This document shows, piece after piece, positions 12,791 through 23,529 of a stretch of DNA of 64,000 bases. Location of the stretch: NCBI RefSeq assembly GCF_018143015.1, contig NC_054756.1, positions 18,869,361 through 18,933,360 on the forward strand, in the 5' to 3' direction. The notes under the pieces were generated by a model, which saw only the letters and a program-made list of their open reading frames with translations, was not told the DNA's origin and searched no databases. Both the position numbers and the translations under genes were made by a program. Within the stretch, counting starts at the first letter, position 1. Each line of letters opens with the position of its first letter. The DNA comes from Lytechinus variegatus. Lineage: Eukaryota > Echinodermata > Echinoidea > Temnopleuroida > Toxopneustidae.

Positions 12791-14490
12791 GCCTGGGGAA
12801 CAATATCAATGCTTTGTATCCTAAAAAATTGACCTAGATGGCAGATGAAAACTATTGATTGTGTTATTGCTTGCAGAGAAATTTTCTGAATATTACACCG
12901 TGTCCAGTCCCGGCCTCCTTAAGTTTTCCTCACCACTGTCTTATACTTTAAAAGAGAAAATTTTGGGGGGAGTCAGGGGAATAATACACAGGAACTGGGG
13001 GCAATGTAGCCCCCGAAATGTCAAAAAGAGCACTGAAAATTATTTTTAAAAAAGATCCTTGGAAAGTCCTCATTTATTGCAATGTTAACGTTTTAATTTC
13101 CAATGTTGCATATTTAGGCAATAAATTGTGAAAATTAGAACCCACAACTAAAAATGCATATATATTTTTTGCCTGTGGAGAATATATGAATTTGTATGGA
13201 ATTAAAATGCACTTCATACAGATGTAATGATAAGTCACTTGTTATTGAAAAGGTCCCCCTAAGATCCCCTCCTGTAGATATTTTCTTTTGACTAATTTTT
13301 GATCTTCCAACGTTTATAGATCAATGATATTTTTTTAACAATTCCTGTATATCTGGGCATCATACTCAATTGTACTTTTATCACATTTTTATTTCCTTTT
13401 TCATTACCTTCATCTCTTCGTACTTGCAGTAAAAGATGATATGGTTTTCATTTAATGATTTTTCATGAATCTCTTGCTTGATACTATACATGCTATATGG
13501 AATTTGTTCAAGGTTTGACTGGAGCTTTCATTAATCTTTTGTCTTTTAGAATCTAAACATATTGTCATCTGTATTCTATTTCATGAATATAATTGTGTTT
13601 GAATCGTTGATGTTGTCCAATGTGAGTTTTTGTTCCAATTTTGTGACTACTAGATTTTTTCCTCCTGTGACATTTGTATTTTAGTGATGAATACTAACTT
13701 AATTGTGATTGAGTATAATGATGTAGTCTTGATATTGAACTTGCTTTGAATATTAAGACTGGAGTTACAAAAGAAATCAGTATTCATAATCCAAAAGAAT
13801 GACCTAGTTTGCTATTTATCTTATCCATGGAAGATTTGTGCAGTGATGCAACTCGAACCTCCATTTGTGTATTGGTCAGCAATGTATTAAGAAATAGCCC
13901 CAAAATTATCTTCCGGTTCTTCAAAATTAGAATTTAGATGAGTTGTATCCTACATGAATACATGTGTTTCAAAATATGAAGCTGTAAAATCTATCTGAAC
14001 TTTTTTTTTTCTGAAGTACTGATTTGCACCATTAATATATTTCAGCTCATTTTCATGCTTGAGTGAAACTTTAAACAATGTTTTCTCCTTGTACTGAGAA
14101 ATTCAAGTAATTGATTTCAATCAATCATTTAGAACAAGATTAAATCTTAAGAATAGATCTGCCTAAACTGTGCTTAAATCTCTAACTTACTTTTTGTCCA
14201 GCAAGGGTTTTGAGATGGGAGCTCTATAGGTCACATAATTTTGTGCCTGCGTCCTTTTCAGTAACTATTGATACATTAAGTTCATTGTTATTTTTTGTAA
14301 TTTTGGAATCATGCACATTTGAGAAACTGTTCCATGTGGGTGCTGGCCATATTTAACACATATTGTATCACATTGATTATGTGCAAACCATCATGTCATG
14401 TGACGTTTCAAGATGCACTGTCGGTCTATATCTAAGGGTATATTTGTTTCATTCATTCACCTCTCCACATTGATGGCGTGACTTAACCAG
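12791..14490. other. Intron or upstream DNA of the membrane-protein gene
   Basis: No exon could be supported immediately upstream of the stalk exon at 14491. The DNA is AT-rich and ends in a modest pyrimidine-containing stretch before the acceptor at 14490. Confidence 0.4.
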
Positions 14491-14622
14491 TAGTCACAAC
14501 GACCCCCGTCTCAACGAAAGCCCCCACAACGAAATCATTGACAGAAACACCTACGCAGAGGAGAACGACCGCAGGTTCGAGCATCGTCGTCGCCGAGCAA
14601 TCCGTTGAATCTGCATCATCAG
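14491..14622 (+). CDS. Membrane-protein gene, Ser/Thr-rich stalk exon 1 (partial gene)
   Basis: An internal exon of 132 bp between ..CAG and GTAATA. Only the frame that takes the first two bases to complete a codon is open, and the exon ends one base into a codon, so it is a phase 1-1 exon. It encodes 43-44 residues beginning VTTTPVSTKAPTTK and rich in Thr, Ser and Pro, with no cysteine: the composition of an O-glycosylated extracellular stalk. It fits the phase of the next supported exon at 27506, which starts with the same V-TTTP pattern. Upstream exons carrying the signal peptide and ectodomain were not found in the window. The identity of the family is unknown; the role as a stalk is inferred from composition and from the transmembrane exon downstream. 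Confidence 0.6.
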
Positions 14623-14834
14623 GTAATACTTGGATGAACCCTGCTGAGGATTTCATTCTCATTTCACTCACTCTGTTTTCGCTGTCCTTTTAGATCATCG
14701 TCATGCATGTGTGGAATTGTGTGGTATCTTTGTCATATCTTTATATCACAGTTATGTTTTTGTAATGATCACTGGTCTGTTTGCTGCTCTTGTTACATGT
14801 AATTCACTCCTACCCGCTGGAAAGAGCACAGTGT

Positions 14835-15390
14835 CACAAAGTGTGCCCTTAGTGTCCACAGTATTACACATTATGTTCACGGTATGTTCAAAGTGTGGTC
14901 ATTGTATGTTCACAGTGTGATCACAGTGTGTTCACACTGTGTTCACACTGTGTCCACAGTGTACATATTATGTTCACAGTATGTTCAAAGTGTGTTCACG
15001 ATGGGTTTACAGTGTGTCCACAATGTGACACATTATGTTCACAGTATGTTCAAAGTGTGTTCAAAGTGTGCTCACAGTGTGTTCACTGTGTGTTCACAAT
15101 GTGTTCACACTGTGTCCACAGTGTTGAACATGATGTTCACAGTATGATCAAAGTGTATTCAAAGTGTGCTCACAATGTGTTCACAGTTGTGTGTTCACCT
15201 ACATGTAGTGGACTATGTGTAAATGTGACTCACACTTTTAAAATGCTCAGTGTGAACATATCACACTGTGCATGGGACACCTCTACAGTATAAAGTGTTC
15301 ACACAGTGTAATAAAAATCATCCACATATTTAAAAGTGTACATAATAATTCCACACTATGAACATATTGTGGGACATTGTGTTCTGTCCA
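14835..15390. repeat. Minisatellite, 11-bp unit GTTCACAGTGT
   Basis: The core is repeated 11-mers such as GTTCACAGTGT, GTTCACACTGT, GTCCACAGTGT and GTTCAAAGTGT. A higher-order phrase, ATTATGTTCACAGTATG then TTCAAAGTGTG, recurs near 14870, 14967, 15033 and (ATGATG variant) 15129. The distal part (15190-15390) is less regular and includes CACTTTTAAAATGCTCAGTG, a phrase also found in the array at 47137-48026. The absence of stops in the 11-mer gives overlapping Cys/His-rich frames in two registers; these are not genes. Confidence 0.85.
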
Positions 15391-15971
15391 GTAGGGTAGT
15401 CATCGTTTATTTGTTCGTTATGCATCTATTGTTTCCATGTACATGTATGTTTTGATATACAGTGGATGTATCTTATTTTTTTTCAATTTAAGTTTATCAG
15501 CCCATTGGCCAGTCTCTGTATTAATTAGTCCTATTGGTGCTTTAAAAGGGCCTTCCATTTCAGTCCCATATGTAGACATTTTTGTTAGTAAATCTTGTGC
15601 AACATCAACTGAATAAAGAAGAGGAGTGAATGAAGAAGGGAATATTCTTAATTTTCTCCACTAAATGAAAATAATTTCAAGTAAATATGGAAAATGATTT
15701 ACACTTTCGTGGGAGTAAAAATGTGAAATGCAAAGTTTTAGTAACTTTGGGGGAAGTTCTTTTTTCCAAAATGAATGTAATGACACTGGCCTAAATTAGC
15801 TGTACAGCCCTCTATAAAAATAAATAAATCAAAAATACATAGGCCAAAGACAGTTGAAACTGGCAGCATACATTGAATGTAGTAGCTTCTTTTGTATTAG
15901 AAATAATTTGGTCACTTTTAAAGTAGTCACTTGGTTCAGGAGACCATTTCACGAAACAATTACACTGTAGT
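15391..15971. other. Intronic DNA, nothing recognised
   Basis: AT-rich, between the minisatellite and the element at 15972. Confidence 0.45.
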
Positions 15972-16879
15972 CAGTAGGCGGTGCTGCACCATCCCGAGTT
16001 TGCTCAATCTCGAGATTTTAGCCCGATCAGCCCTCTTCGCGATTAATCTCGAGATTCAAGAAACCCCGTCTCCACCATCGCACGAAGAGCGATTCTTGCT
16101 TGAGCGAGGCAACAAGCCGATATTCCGAGCATGTGCACTTTCGATCTTGGAGTTTCAACGGCCCGCGCTTTTGAATAACTTCCCGCGTTATGCAATCAAG
16201 TACATGTACTCTTTCGCCGAATTCAACCGTTGTTATGCAACAATCCTCTCAGCTCAGCCTCGCTATAATTATAAGCGAGTGAAGTATTCTTCGTTTAATA
16301 TGATGGCGGACTCCGAGGCAACGACAGGGGGGGAGAGAGAGGGGGAGGAAAGAAATGCTATTTGCTCACATTTTGCGAAGGAATAAGACGACAATGCTGT
16401 CAGTATTGTTATTGACTATGACCATCGTCGATAATGAGCGCCTCCCCCATCGGTCTGGTCTCTCCCAAAATCCATTCACGGGGGGCTTGACACCATCGTT
16501 GCTGATTGGGGAATTGATGAACGCTATGATAAAGTTGACTTTCGCATGCGTTCGGTATAATCGCTGTTTATGTTTTTACCAAGGCGGAAATGGAACGCGA
16601 ATTGCATTATGGACTAAAGGTCATGAATAAATTAACCCGAGTCCAAACCCGAGTGCGTCTGCACATACGAATTAGCGCGATAATTCGTAAATAGCGCGCT
16701 ATTTTGCAAATAAACCCGAGTTGACTTGGGATTGCAATCTCGAGATTAATCCTACGAACTAGCGCGATAATTGCGTCTGCATTACAAACAATCTCGAGAT
16801 TTTTCAGATCGGGATAATTTGCCGGATCAGAAATAGCGCGCTAATTTGAAAACTCGGGATGGTGCAGACGGCCCTACTG
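15972..16879. mobile_element. Inverted-repeat element with AATCTCGAGATT phrases
   Basis: The left end CAGTAGGCGGTGCTGCACC then ATCCCGAGTTT is matched by the inverted right end AAACTCGGGATGGTGCAGAC then GGCCCTACTG. TIRs are about 28 bp with mismatches. The palindrome AATCTCGAGATT or a one-base variant occurs four times, two near each end, mixed with GCGCGATAATT and CCCGATC words. The element is clearly more GC-rich than the flanks. A 151-codon open frame (15931-16386) starts outside the element and shows no family features. No transposase; no certain target-site duplication. Confidence 0.65.
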
Positions 16880-17292
16880 ATTTTCAGCGACTGTTGTTAT
16901 AAGCTAATGATCCTTTAATCTGATTTGTGCAGAGTGAATTTGTCACTCCCTTTTTTTTAATGAAATGCTCTACTGGATGAATGCCTCATTTTGAGTTATC
17001 AGGCATGATGAAATATCATACTTCATGATTATTTTTGTCACTAAACTCCATTACCAAAGGAATTTATATGTAATTGCATCTTTTACCACAATGATAGAGA
17101 TAAATACAAATAAATCTACAAGCATGCCAGCATATCCATTCTTGTCATCAAGTTTTACGAGATACCGAGATAGGATGCACAGTAATTCAATAAGAAGCAT
17201 GGGTAGCATTTCACAAAACAAACAGTAATATTTAGTTGTTAGAGGCTACTGAAATCCCTGCTTCTGATTGGCCTAGAGCAAATTTGTCAGTA
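16880..17292. other. Intronic DNA with a dispersed-repeat fragment
   Basis: The part 17225-17290 (GCTACTGAAATCCCTGC, CTGATTGGCC) belongs to the dispersed repeat also seen at 6260-6365. The following element inserted into it: the same repeat continues at 17766. Confidence 0.5.
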
Positions 17293-17765
17293 GGTGGTTT
17301 CAGACCGCCTCGAAGTTCGCCAGTTCCAGGTATTCTCTGATCGGGAAATTTACCCCGATCAGAAAATACCAGGTATTTTGGTAATGTGAAAGCAAACTAC
17401 GCGTAATATCCCCGAAAGAAAATACCCGCTAAATAGTAGGTACTTGGCGAAATTACGAGAACTTTCGTGGGGATTTTTCCAAGGTCGCAGGTATTTTGGC
17501 GATGTGAAAGCAAATTACGGGAACTTTTAGCCCAGCGTGTCGTTGGGCGCGGCGGCGTGGGTGGCTGCTGGGCTAGTGATTTTGAATCTCCCGCCTTGCC
17601 TGCTTATCAGACCACACTGCGCATGCTCGTAACTTCGGGTACTTATCCCGAAGGATGTGTTTCGGGGCGGTGTGAATGCTGGAATAATTAACAGGTATTT
17701 TCTAGCCTTAAAAAGTTCTCGTAATTTAACGGGGATTCTTGTGATCGAGGCGGTTTGAAACCACC
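17293..17765 (-). mobile_element. TA-flanked long-palindrome MITE, copy 2
   Basis: Starts GGTGGTTTCAGACCGCC and ends GGCGGTTTGAAACCACC, flanked on both sides by TA (17291-17292 and 17766-17767). It is the reverse orientation of the copy at 998-1427 and collinear with it. It is 43 bp longer because of an extra piece near 17332-17376 containing CTGATCGGG and CCCGATCAG, itself a small hairpin. Similarity between the copies is high over the whole length, which suggests relatively recent activity. It interrupts an older dispersed repeat. Confidence 0.8.
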
Positions 17766-19815
17766 TAGTGAAAATCACTGGCAAGATGCTCCCTGTAATC
17801 TCTGCTGGCCTTGAGAATTTCAGAAAAGGAAATAAACCATAGTTGGCTGTATCTATTGAGAGAGGGCCCACTTCTGCAGATGACCTTGAAATTATGCAAC
17901 AGTACATATGCATGTACAGGGATTGATTTGCTTGCCAAACTGGACTAGTATTTTTGGTATAAGAGAAAAGCTTTCAAATCTGCTGCACACACAAGACTTT
18001 TGTGGAGCGGCATTTAAAGTTTGAGCAAATTGGAAAATTATTCCCTGATATTGGTTAAATCATGTAGCGTGACCTTGAGACTATTGTCCACACTGATCTA
18101 TAAGTCAATTGGGTAATATGCTATTTTGAAATGATCTTGAGGCTTGAAGATATATTTGTTGAATTTGAATCCACATTGTATATGGCAATATACTGTACCC
18201 TGCATCTGAGTGACCTTGAATTGTTTTCATAAAGCATTATGGGGTGTAATGCTGTCAAATTCTTGGCTTCTCTACTTAGCATGACCCTGAAAATATCCTT
18301 GTACATGTACATGTAGTCCACAATGAATTGGGACTGACATTGAGATGACCTTGAAAAATGACATTAAAGCTTTTTTATACTTACTTTTGCTTACATGGAC
18401 AAATATTCTGAGACTAATTAACCAAAATTATGTAATAAAATATGGCATGTGACACAATTACAACTTAGTGATTTTCATTGTTTTATTTCAAAATATTATT
18501 TTTGTTAAATTTTGTGGTAACAGTGGACTCACATTTGTGTATTTTAGTGTACGAGTACAATGACTGTATTTGACTCTTAATTTTCTGTTTAAACCAACGT
18601 AAAGCATGGCTGCTTAAATACCCAACTGTGCAGGAGTTTGGCAATTTGTTCTGGTGTTTCAGCGTGTGGTACAACATTGCATTGGATTATGTAGCATTGA
18701 AATCACTCTTTCTTCCCCCGAAATAATGTATTTCTGTTAATTTGTTTTATTTTGATAAAGCGGCCAGTGATTTTATTATGTCAACTTTATTTGCAGCATC
18801 ATATTTTTCCTGGAAATCTTTCGCAAAGAGCAACTGCATTGATGTTTATAGAAGTACAGTATGTGTATGCAGATGAGTCAACTCCTTTTTTGCCAGTATT
18901 CATATTCATATCCATGAATAAGTTTAGCTGTGAAATGGTTTGTCTTATTAATGTTAAATGTTTACATGTATTTAGCTCAATGTGAAGTAGAAAGTACAAG
19001 AGATTTGCTGATAATAAATGATAGTGATTTCTTCTGGAAGAATAGGGAGAGATTTGGATTTGAAAACCTTTCAAGCTGAGCCACCCATATATTGCATTTG
19101 ACATGTCTTTTTAGTGGTTTAGTGTGTACATGTACATTTAGATGCTTTTAGCAAGAGTTCACCTGTTCTACCACTTGCTTTTTATAGAAAAAAGTGTTTA
19201 GAAATCAAATTTATAGTCATGCAGGTATCTATTACAAATGGTTTTGTGATTTGTAGTAGTGTTACACCAACATTGCATTACACCAACTGTAAATTACACA
19301 CATTTCGATCAAGTTGTCAAATTTTACCAGTTATCACAATTTTTTTATTCGGAAGAGGAAAAAAGAAATACATATTTGGTAAAAATGTTCAGTTTTTATC
19401 AAATATTATTTTAATTTTATTATTGATATTGAGTAAACATCACGTTGCTTAATTTTATTGATGCCTAGCAGATCAAATAACCTCTGTTTGACAATATTGT
19501 TGTTTTCTTCTTTTTTTTTTTGGGGGGGGGCATTCATGACAATCCATACTTTGCATTGCTATTATGAATGCTTGATTTTGCTTTTATCTTTAGGTTGTCC
19601 CTTGGTGAATTTTATAATGATAATCCTGTCTATCCAAACGACAGTAATGAGTATGTAACTTCTATTGGCCCAGGGCCATTTCTTCTAGTTGTGATTGATT
19701 CCATCATGCTAGAATTGCAATTGATCTAAATTTGTATTATAGTTCATTAAAAGTGATAGGAAGTTGCGATTTAATGCAATTTTAGTTTAATATCTATGAT
19801 CGCAACACATTATGA
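17766..19815. other. Intronic DNA; weak TGACCTTGA phrase repeats
   Basis: Between about 18060 and 18360 the word TGACCTTGA or a near variant recurs about six times at irregular spacing (for example near 18070, 18130, 18212, 18282 and 18345) in otherwise AT-rich DNA. A T11-G9 run lies near 19509-19528. No exon supported. Confidence 0.4.
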
Positions 19816-19817
19816 TA

Positions 19818-20192
19818 CCCCTTTAATAAACCCAATTATGCGGCTAATAGCAGCATAATTTGGTCGTAAAATCGGAGGAGGACCAGAGTTATCCGCATTA
19901 TTTTGATGATGCTATTATCCGCATAATAGCAGCATCGGGACCAGATTTTGACTTTATGAACGCATTTCCAAATAATGCGGATAATTGCCATGGCGCAGTC
20001 ACAAGGTCACCCTTTTCCAACACCACCACATCGGAGGGGGCGTGTCCAGTTGTCATGATGATTATCCGCCTTTTTCAGGACGGGCACTCGTAAAAATAGT
20101 GCGGATTATTTTCGGAGTTTGTGAACGCAATTTTTATTGAATTATCCGCATTACTCTTAGGCGGCTAATTGGAGGATGGGTTTATGAAAGGG
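19818..20192. mobile_element. MITE, TIR CCCCTTTAATAAACCCA, TA duplication
   Basis: Left end CCCCTTTAATAAACCCA and right end TGGGTTTATGAAAGGG are inverted copies; each is bordered by TA (19816-19817 and 20193-20194). Sub-terminal GCGGCTAAT words are also inverted. Inside, ATTATCCGCATAAT-type words (ATCCGCAT) recur about five times. The element is about 375 bp and non-coding. Confidence 0.75.
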
Positions 20193-20194
20193 TA

Positions 20195-22535
20195 TAAGAT
20201 AAGTCCCTGGAGTTCCTCTATTATATTACTTTGATAGAATCTGCTTTCATATTGGGGAGGATAATACACGTGTCTGTGATCACCCGATACTCAGTTCACA
20301 TCTTAATGAGAAAGCAGTCCCATGCATTGAGATTGGTGTTAAGTGGAGGCTTTGGTAGAACAGATGGAATTACAGTTAGCTATGGTTGGGGTACTCCTCA
20401 AGGCAGCTGCCACTTAATCTCGACCATGTGTTCTGATATTATTAAAGCCCTTATTGCCATTAATTAAACATTCTCATCTTGTAGTCAAAGCCCCAGTGAT
20501 GATTTAACCATCAACTGCATCCAAATCCTGGAATATGTGTTACCATCCTTTCAATATACATTGTACATCTTTGGTCATGCAGGAATTCAGCAGCTCATGA
20601 TTTTTTACTTCTCAATGAATTTAGAGATTCCTTCGGGGAGTTTGAAGAAAATGTTTTAGACAAATCACTAGAAGTTTAAAAACCCATGGTCGATGCAAAA
20701 AGAAATTTATTTGAATGAAAAGAGAAATGTAAAAAAAATAATTTGATTTGATATCAAAGTTTACTTTAATATAGTTTCATATTATTATGTACAAGACAAG
20801 TCAAGGAGTATTGTATGCAAATGAGGAAGATGATGATGTCACATACTTAAACTTCTTTACGATTAGATCCAACAATGCATCTTAATCGTATTTTGAATAA
20901 ATAGAGTCAAAACTTGGTCTTATACAATTTCGTTTTGCTTTTCAATAGTTTTAGAGTATATAGTCAAATACTTCTGTAATGTTTTGGCTGTTACTAATAG
21001 GTGAAAATTAAGAATAATGTCTAAACATTCAGAAATGAGTTTATTTGAATGGGTAATACCTCAGATATTAAGAGCAAATGTAGAGAGAGAGATAGAGAGA
21101 AAGGGAAAGGGGGGGGGGGGATGGAACAGATGAATGGGGGATATGATTGTTATTGAAAGGGGAAGGGGGGTGTAAACTGATTTTAAAGAAGAGTTTGGAA
21201 TGCGACAGTTGCGACCATCAATATTGATGTACATGTAGGATCACTTAAAGTCATTTTCTCTCCAGGTTATTCATTCATTGATCATCGTCTTGTCCCTCGA
21301 GTGTCAGAATAGTTCACAAAGTTCAGCCATTTAGCCAATAATAGGACAGCCGATTTGCCCATCATCATGTGCGAAGCCATTAAAGTTGTGTTCCCTTGCA
21401 TTCATTATGGATGTACCTCTTGTCAATTCTTAATGAAGGTATGAAAATTCCACGAGGGATCCAATATCACCAGCCAATATTGGATGTCCTCAAGAGTCTA
21501 TCCTTTCTCAATGCGAGACACATTCCATGGGTCATGTAAGTACATTAGGCTGGTTAAACTGTAATTAACCGGGGAAAGGAGCTTTGATAGAAGGGTTAGA
21601 GTTTTCTTTAGGTGATGGCAGCAGCGAGAGAGCAGCATCGTCGTTATTTATTCATTATGATTTCCTTTGGAAGTGACAGTGGAAATTGAAGTTCACAATC
21701 AGTTTTCATGACGCTATGTCAATTGATGAATCATGAAAGTGATGTATGTAAAGAGGTATATTGAAGAGATGCCAACCATTCCGTTTTGGTGGGAGTATTT
21801 GTTCCTTTGACAATTATGAATATAAAGCTTATTTCCTATTTTATTATATTTGTTCCCTCTGTGCAATGCATGCGGCAATATGTTTTCGTATTCTGTTTTA
21901 CCTGTTTTAAAACTTTTTCATCATAGAGTATGTGCCATAGTATGTTTTGCATGATTTGCTTTCCATAGACAGCCACAGTGCCATTGCTCGCTTCGGAACT
22001 TGCACCATCATTTAAAAAAATGAAAAACATTTTTTCCTTCTAAGAAAACTTTTTTTTTGGAAGAAGGTTGGCATATGTGGTAATGGCATCAGTTTAAATG
22101 TTCACAAAAGACAATAACTTAAAGAAGGTGTAGTCATGTAGTTCTCATGATAATTGAATGAATGTTGTTTTGCACTATTCATGCTTTTTTATGAGTGCTT
22201 TATTTTCAGTCTTTATACATGTAAGTAGGTCCATGCATGGTCTTAGCCATACTGGAATTAAGGGTGAAGAAACACACTGATCCTATATCAGACATTAACA
22301 TGATGGTAAATGTGAAATCATATTTATTATTGCAGTTTGTTTTATGATCCGTACAAATGTATGGGTATCTTTTCTATTGAATTATTATCATTTAAACACA
22401 TATACCATGTAAATTCCATACATACATGTATAAAACAAGGCTAAGAGGAATACGTGTAGATCACTAAAAATGTGTTTACTCCTATTTAAGAAAACAAGCG
22501 ATATTAAACACCCTATACACCAGAGAGTCTAAAAT
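20195..22535. other. Intronic DNA, no exon supported
   Basis: A 78-codon open frame (20231-20467) contains a GTPQGS word reminiscent of reverse transcriptases, but the rest does not fit. A purine-rich tract with G13 lies at about 21080-21180. Otherwise AT-rich. Confidence 0.4.
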
Positions 22536-22585
22536 AAGAGTGTAAAAGTTAGAACCAAAGTTTGGTTCTAAGTTTTACACTCTTT
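22536..22585. repeat. Near-perfect 50-bp hairpin
   Basis: AAGAGTGTAAAAGTTAGAAC then CAAA is followed at once by its reverse complement TTTGGTTCTAAGTTTTACAC then TCTT. The arms are about 24 bp with one mismatch and practically no loop. The same GTGTAAAA/TTTTACAC word recurs as TTTAACAC just downstream, next to a long G run at 22624-22642. Confidence 0.7.
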
Positions 22586-22946
22586 GGTGTTATGTTAAAT
22601 CTCTAGGGTGTCAATTTTAACACGGGGGGGGGGGGGGGGGGGGATGAGGGTGGTGCTTCTGAGGGTTGTGGTTCTTAGTGTTAATTTGAACACCCCCATT
22701 TGCTTTGGAACTTTTTTTAATACATAAAATGACCATTTATTGGCATTTATAAAATCAATAATGCAATTCCTTGTTATGTATGAACAGTGGAAAATAAATA
22801 CAAGGCTAAAGACATGGGTATGAAGACATGGGGGAAGACATTCCATCATTAAGCAGAACACAGCATGTAGCAGGAAATTGAATCAATTAGCAACCGGCTG
22901 GAGAAGGGCAGGGGTGTAAAACAGATGCAAAGGACATCCACTCTTC
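22586..22946. other. Intronic DNA with a G19 run
   Basis: A run of about 19 G (22624-22642) dominates; the rest is unremarkable. Confidence 0.45.
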
Positions 22947-23529
22947 TTAAAGGTCAAGTCCATCCTAGAAAAATGTAGATTTGAAGCAATCTTAGAGAAA
23001 AATCAGACAAGCATAATGCTGAAAGTTTTATCAAAATTGGATGTAAAATAAGAAAGTTATGGCATTTCGCTTATATTTCACAAAATATGCACGATTTTAG
23101 TCACTCACATCCAAATGACAGATTTGATGATGTCCTTCATTCAATATGTCTTTTTTTATTGTTTGAATAATACAATCTTTCAATTTTTACAGATTTTGAC
23201 AAAAAGGACCAACTTGACTGAACCATAAAATGTTAAATAGAGGTAATTCAGTGTGTTCAGGGAGAACACATGACAATAAGGAGAACATTAGAATATTTCA
23301 TATTTGGTTTAATGAAATATAATAGAAATAGTGAGTGAGTGATAATCTGTCCCCTCACTTGCATACCGACCGGGATGTGCATGTAACTGTTTTGTGAAAT
23401 TTTAAGCGAAATCTAAAGATGTCTTTCTTATTTTACGTCCAATTTTGATGAAATTATCAGTGTTATGCGTGTTGGATTTTTCTCTTTTTATTCAAATCAA
23501 ATTTGTGTTGGGGTGAACTTGTCCTTTAA
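22947..23529. mobile_element. Palindromic MITE, TTAAAGG family, copy 1
   Basis: Starts TTAAAGGTCAAGTCCATCC and ends GAACTTGTCCTTTAA. The internal halves are also inverted: GGATGTAAAATAAGAAAGTT on the left matches CTTATTTTACGTCC on the right, so the whole element folds on itself. Three further copies occur at 31131-31758, 39500-40104 and, decayed, about 48770-49345. Non-coding. Confidence 0.8.

Noticed and set aside
14835..15200. CRISPR-like array
   Set aside because: Units are 11-bp, degenerate and without unique spacers, in a eukaryotic intron.
14884..15293. Cys/His-rich open frames of up to 132 codons that resemble zinc-binding repeats
   Set aside because: They are produced by the stop-free 11-bp minisatellite, which is open in two frames at once, and have no splice or start context.
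15931..16386. A 151-codon open frame as a gene
   Set aside because: It starts outside and runs through an inverted-repeat element, and its residues follow the CTCGAGATT phrases.
20231..20467. GTPQGS word suggesting a reverse transcriptase
   Set aside because: The residues that should follow the motif are absent and the surrounding frame shows no other conserved block.
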